Source: JAMHWF01 sp035911095
GTDB lineage: Bacteria > Pseudomonadota > Gammaproteobacteria > Burkholderiales > Burkholderiaceae_C
Assembly: GCA_035911095.1 (NCBI GenBank)
Contig: JAMHWF010000071.1
Location: 109,710 to 173,709, forward strand
DNA: 64,000 nt
Direction: 5' to 3'
The notes under the pieces are model-generated. The model saw only the letters and a program-made list of their open reading frames with translations. It was not told where the DNA came from and made no database searches. A program made the translations under genes and the position numbers. Shown one piece after another: positions 63,673-64,000 of the stretch (its first letter is position 1; every line of letters starts with the position of its first letter).

Positions 63673-63715
63673 CGGCTGACGCCACACGGGAGGGGGCCGC
63701 AGAGCGCCCCCCGGT

Positions 63716-63733
63716 CGTGGCCTTCGGGCCACG
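63716..63733 (+). terminator. C(UUCG)G hairpin between cbbS and the epimerase gene
   Basis: CGTGGCC-TTCG-GGCCACG is a seven-pair stem closed by an extra-stable UUCG tetraloop, 43 bases after cbbS and 57 bases before the next ATG. Without a T-tract it probably causes partial termination or blocks 3' decay, keeping cbbLS mRNA in excess over downstream cbb genes. Confidence 0.55.
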
Positions 63734-63790
63734 CCTGTGCGGCCGCGAGCCTCGGGCCGCGCACGGAGTACGAGACAAGGCAGGTCCCCC

Positions 63791-64000
63791 ATGTACCGCA
63801 TCGCCCCTTCGTTGCTGTCCGCCGACTTCGCCCGCCTGGGCGAGGAGGTGAAGGCGGTCGCCGCCGCCGGCGCCGACTGGATCCACTTCGACGTGATGGA
63901 CAACCACTACGTGCCGAACCTGACCTTCGGCCCGATGGTCTGCCAGGCGCTGCGCCAGCACGCCGTGCATGCCGACGGCCGCAAGCTGCCGATCGACGTG
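63791..64000 (+). CDS. rpe: Ribulose-phosphate 3-epimerase, 3'-truncated by the window
   Basis: Seventy codons are visible (MYRIAPSLLSADFARLGEEV ... WIHFDVMDNHYVPNLTFGP), the classical start of the epimerase with catalytic Asp and metal-binding His/Asp. It interconverts ribulose 5-phosphate and xylulose 5-phosphate. Position after cbbLS suggests the cbbE copy of a Calvin-cycle operon, although in some species the single rpe lies here. Confidence 0.95.
   Translation, partial: MYRIAPSLLSADFARLGEEVKAVAAAGADWIHFDVMDNHYVPNLTFGPMVCQALRQHAVHADGRKLPIDV

Overview
The window is very GC-rich DNA (roughly 70 %) from a betaproteobacterium, most likely a Burkholderiales member of the Rubrivivax/Leptothrix/Ideonella kind. 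The clues are a Burkholderiales-type porin, a red-like (form IC) RuBisCO operon divergent from cbbR, a metX-metW pair, an AtpE-like c subunit with a betaproteobacterial sequence, and a two-partner-secretion adhesin rich in YDG and MBG domains. No tRNA, rRNA, CRISPR array or insertion sequence is visible. This assignment rests on gene content and protein motifs only; no database was searched.

Layout. 1-9.1 kb: a 5'-truncated haloacid dehalogenase, malate synthase G (glcB), a type II NADH dehydrogenase-like flavoprotein, a DHA2 efflux pump, a CBS protein, dodecin, a geranylgeranyl-reductase-like flavoprotein and a class II amidotransferase. 9.2-18.6 kb (minus strand): porin, a large PAS-rich hybrid histidine kinase, pyrF, purB, and an M48 protease paired with a DUF898 membrane protein. 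19.1-21.9 kb (minus strand): a compact five-gene operon of a Pro-rich adaptor, a small Ras-like GTPase and three roadblock-type proteins, closed by an intrinsic terminator. 22.3-35.3 kb: a pyrimidine salvage and catabolism region with a BMP-type nucleoside ABC importer, the Urc1-like and Urc4-like proteins of the URC uracil pathway, upp and codA. It is interleaved with a serine hydrolase, an XRE regulator, an orphan ATP-synthase c subunit and a haloacetate-dehalogenase-like hydrolase. 35.4-42.3 kb: a GST, two MFS pumps and an Mla-like lipid ABC transport operon.

42.3-47.3 kb: metX-metW behind a SAM-II riboswitch that appears to work through a terminator/antiterminator switch. It is followed by a flippase plus glycosyltransferase cassette that ends in a second, broken copy of the metW 3' end. 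47.3-60.5 kb (minus strand): a TpsA/TpsB pair whose exoprotein is 3,789 residues long and is built of a TPS domain, about 15 propeller-like repeats, YDG/MBG modules and a C-terminal Ig-like domain. 60.6-64 kb: cbbR, and divergently cbbL-cbbS followed by a ribulose-phosphate 3-epimerase that runs off the end. The cbbR-cbbL gap holds a helically phased set of LysR-type half sites and a readable promoter.

The genes describe a metabolically flexible, probably facultatively autotrophic bacterium: Calvin cycle, glyoxylate-type C2 use, pyrimidine scavenging and surface adhesion. The most noteworthy items are the SAM-II transcription attenuator, the split metW locus, the three-roadblock GTPase operon, the propeller-like repeats inside the giant adhesin, and the orphan c subunit.
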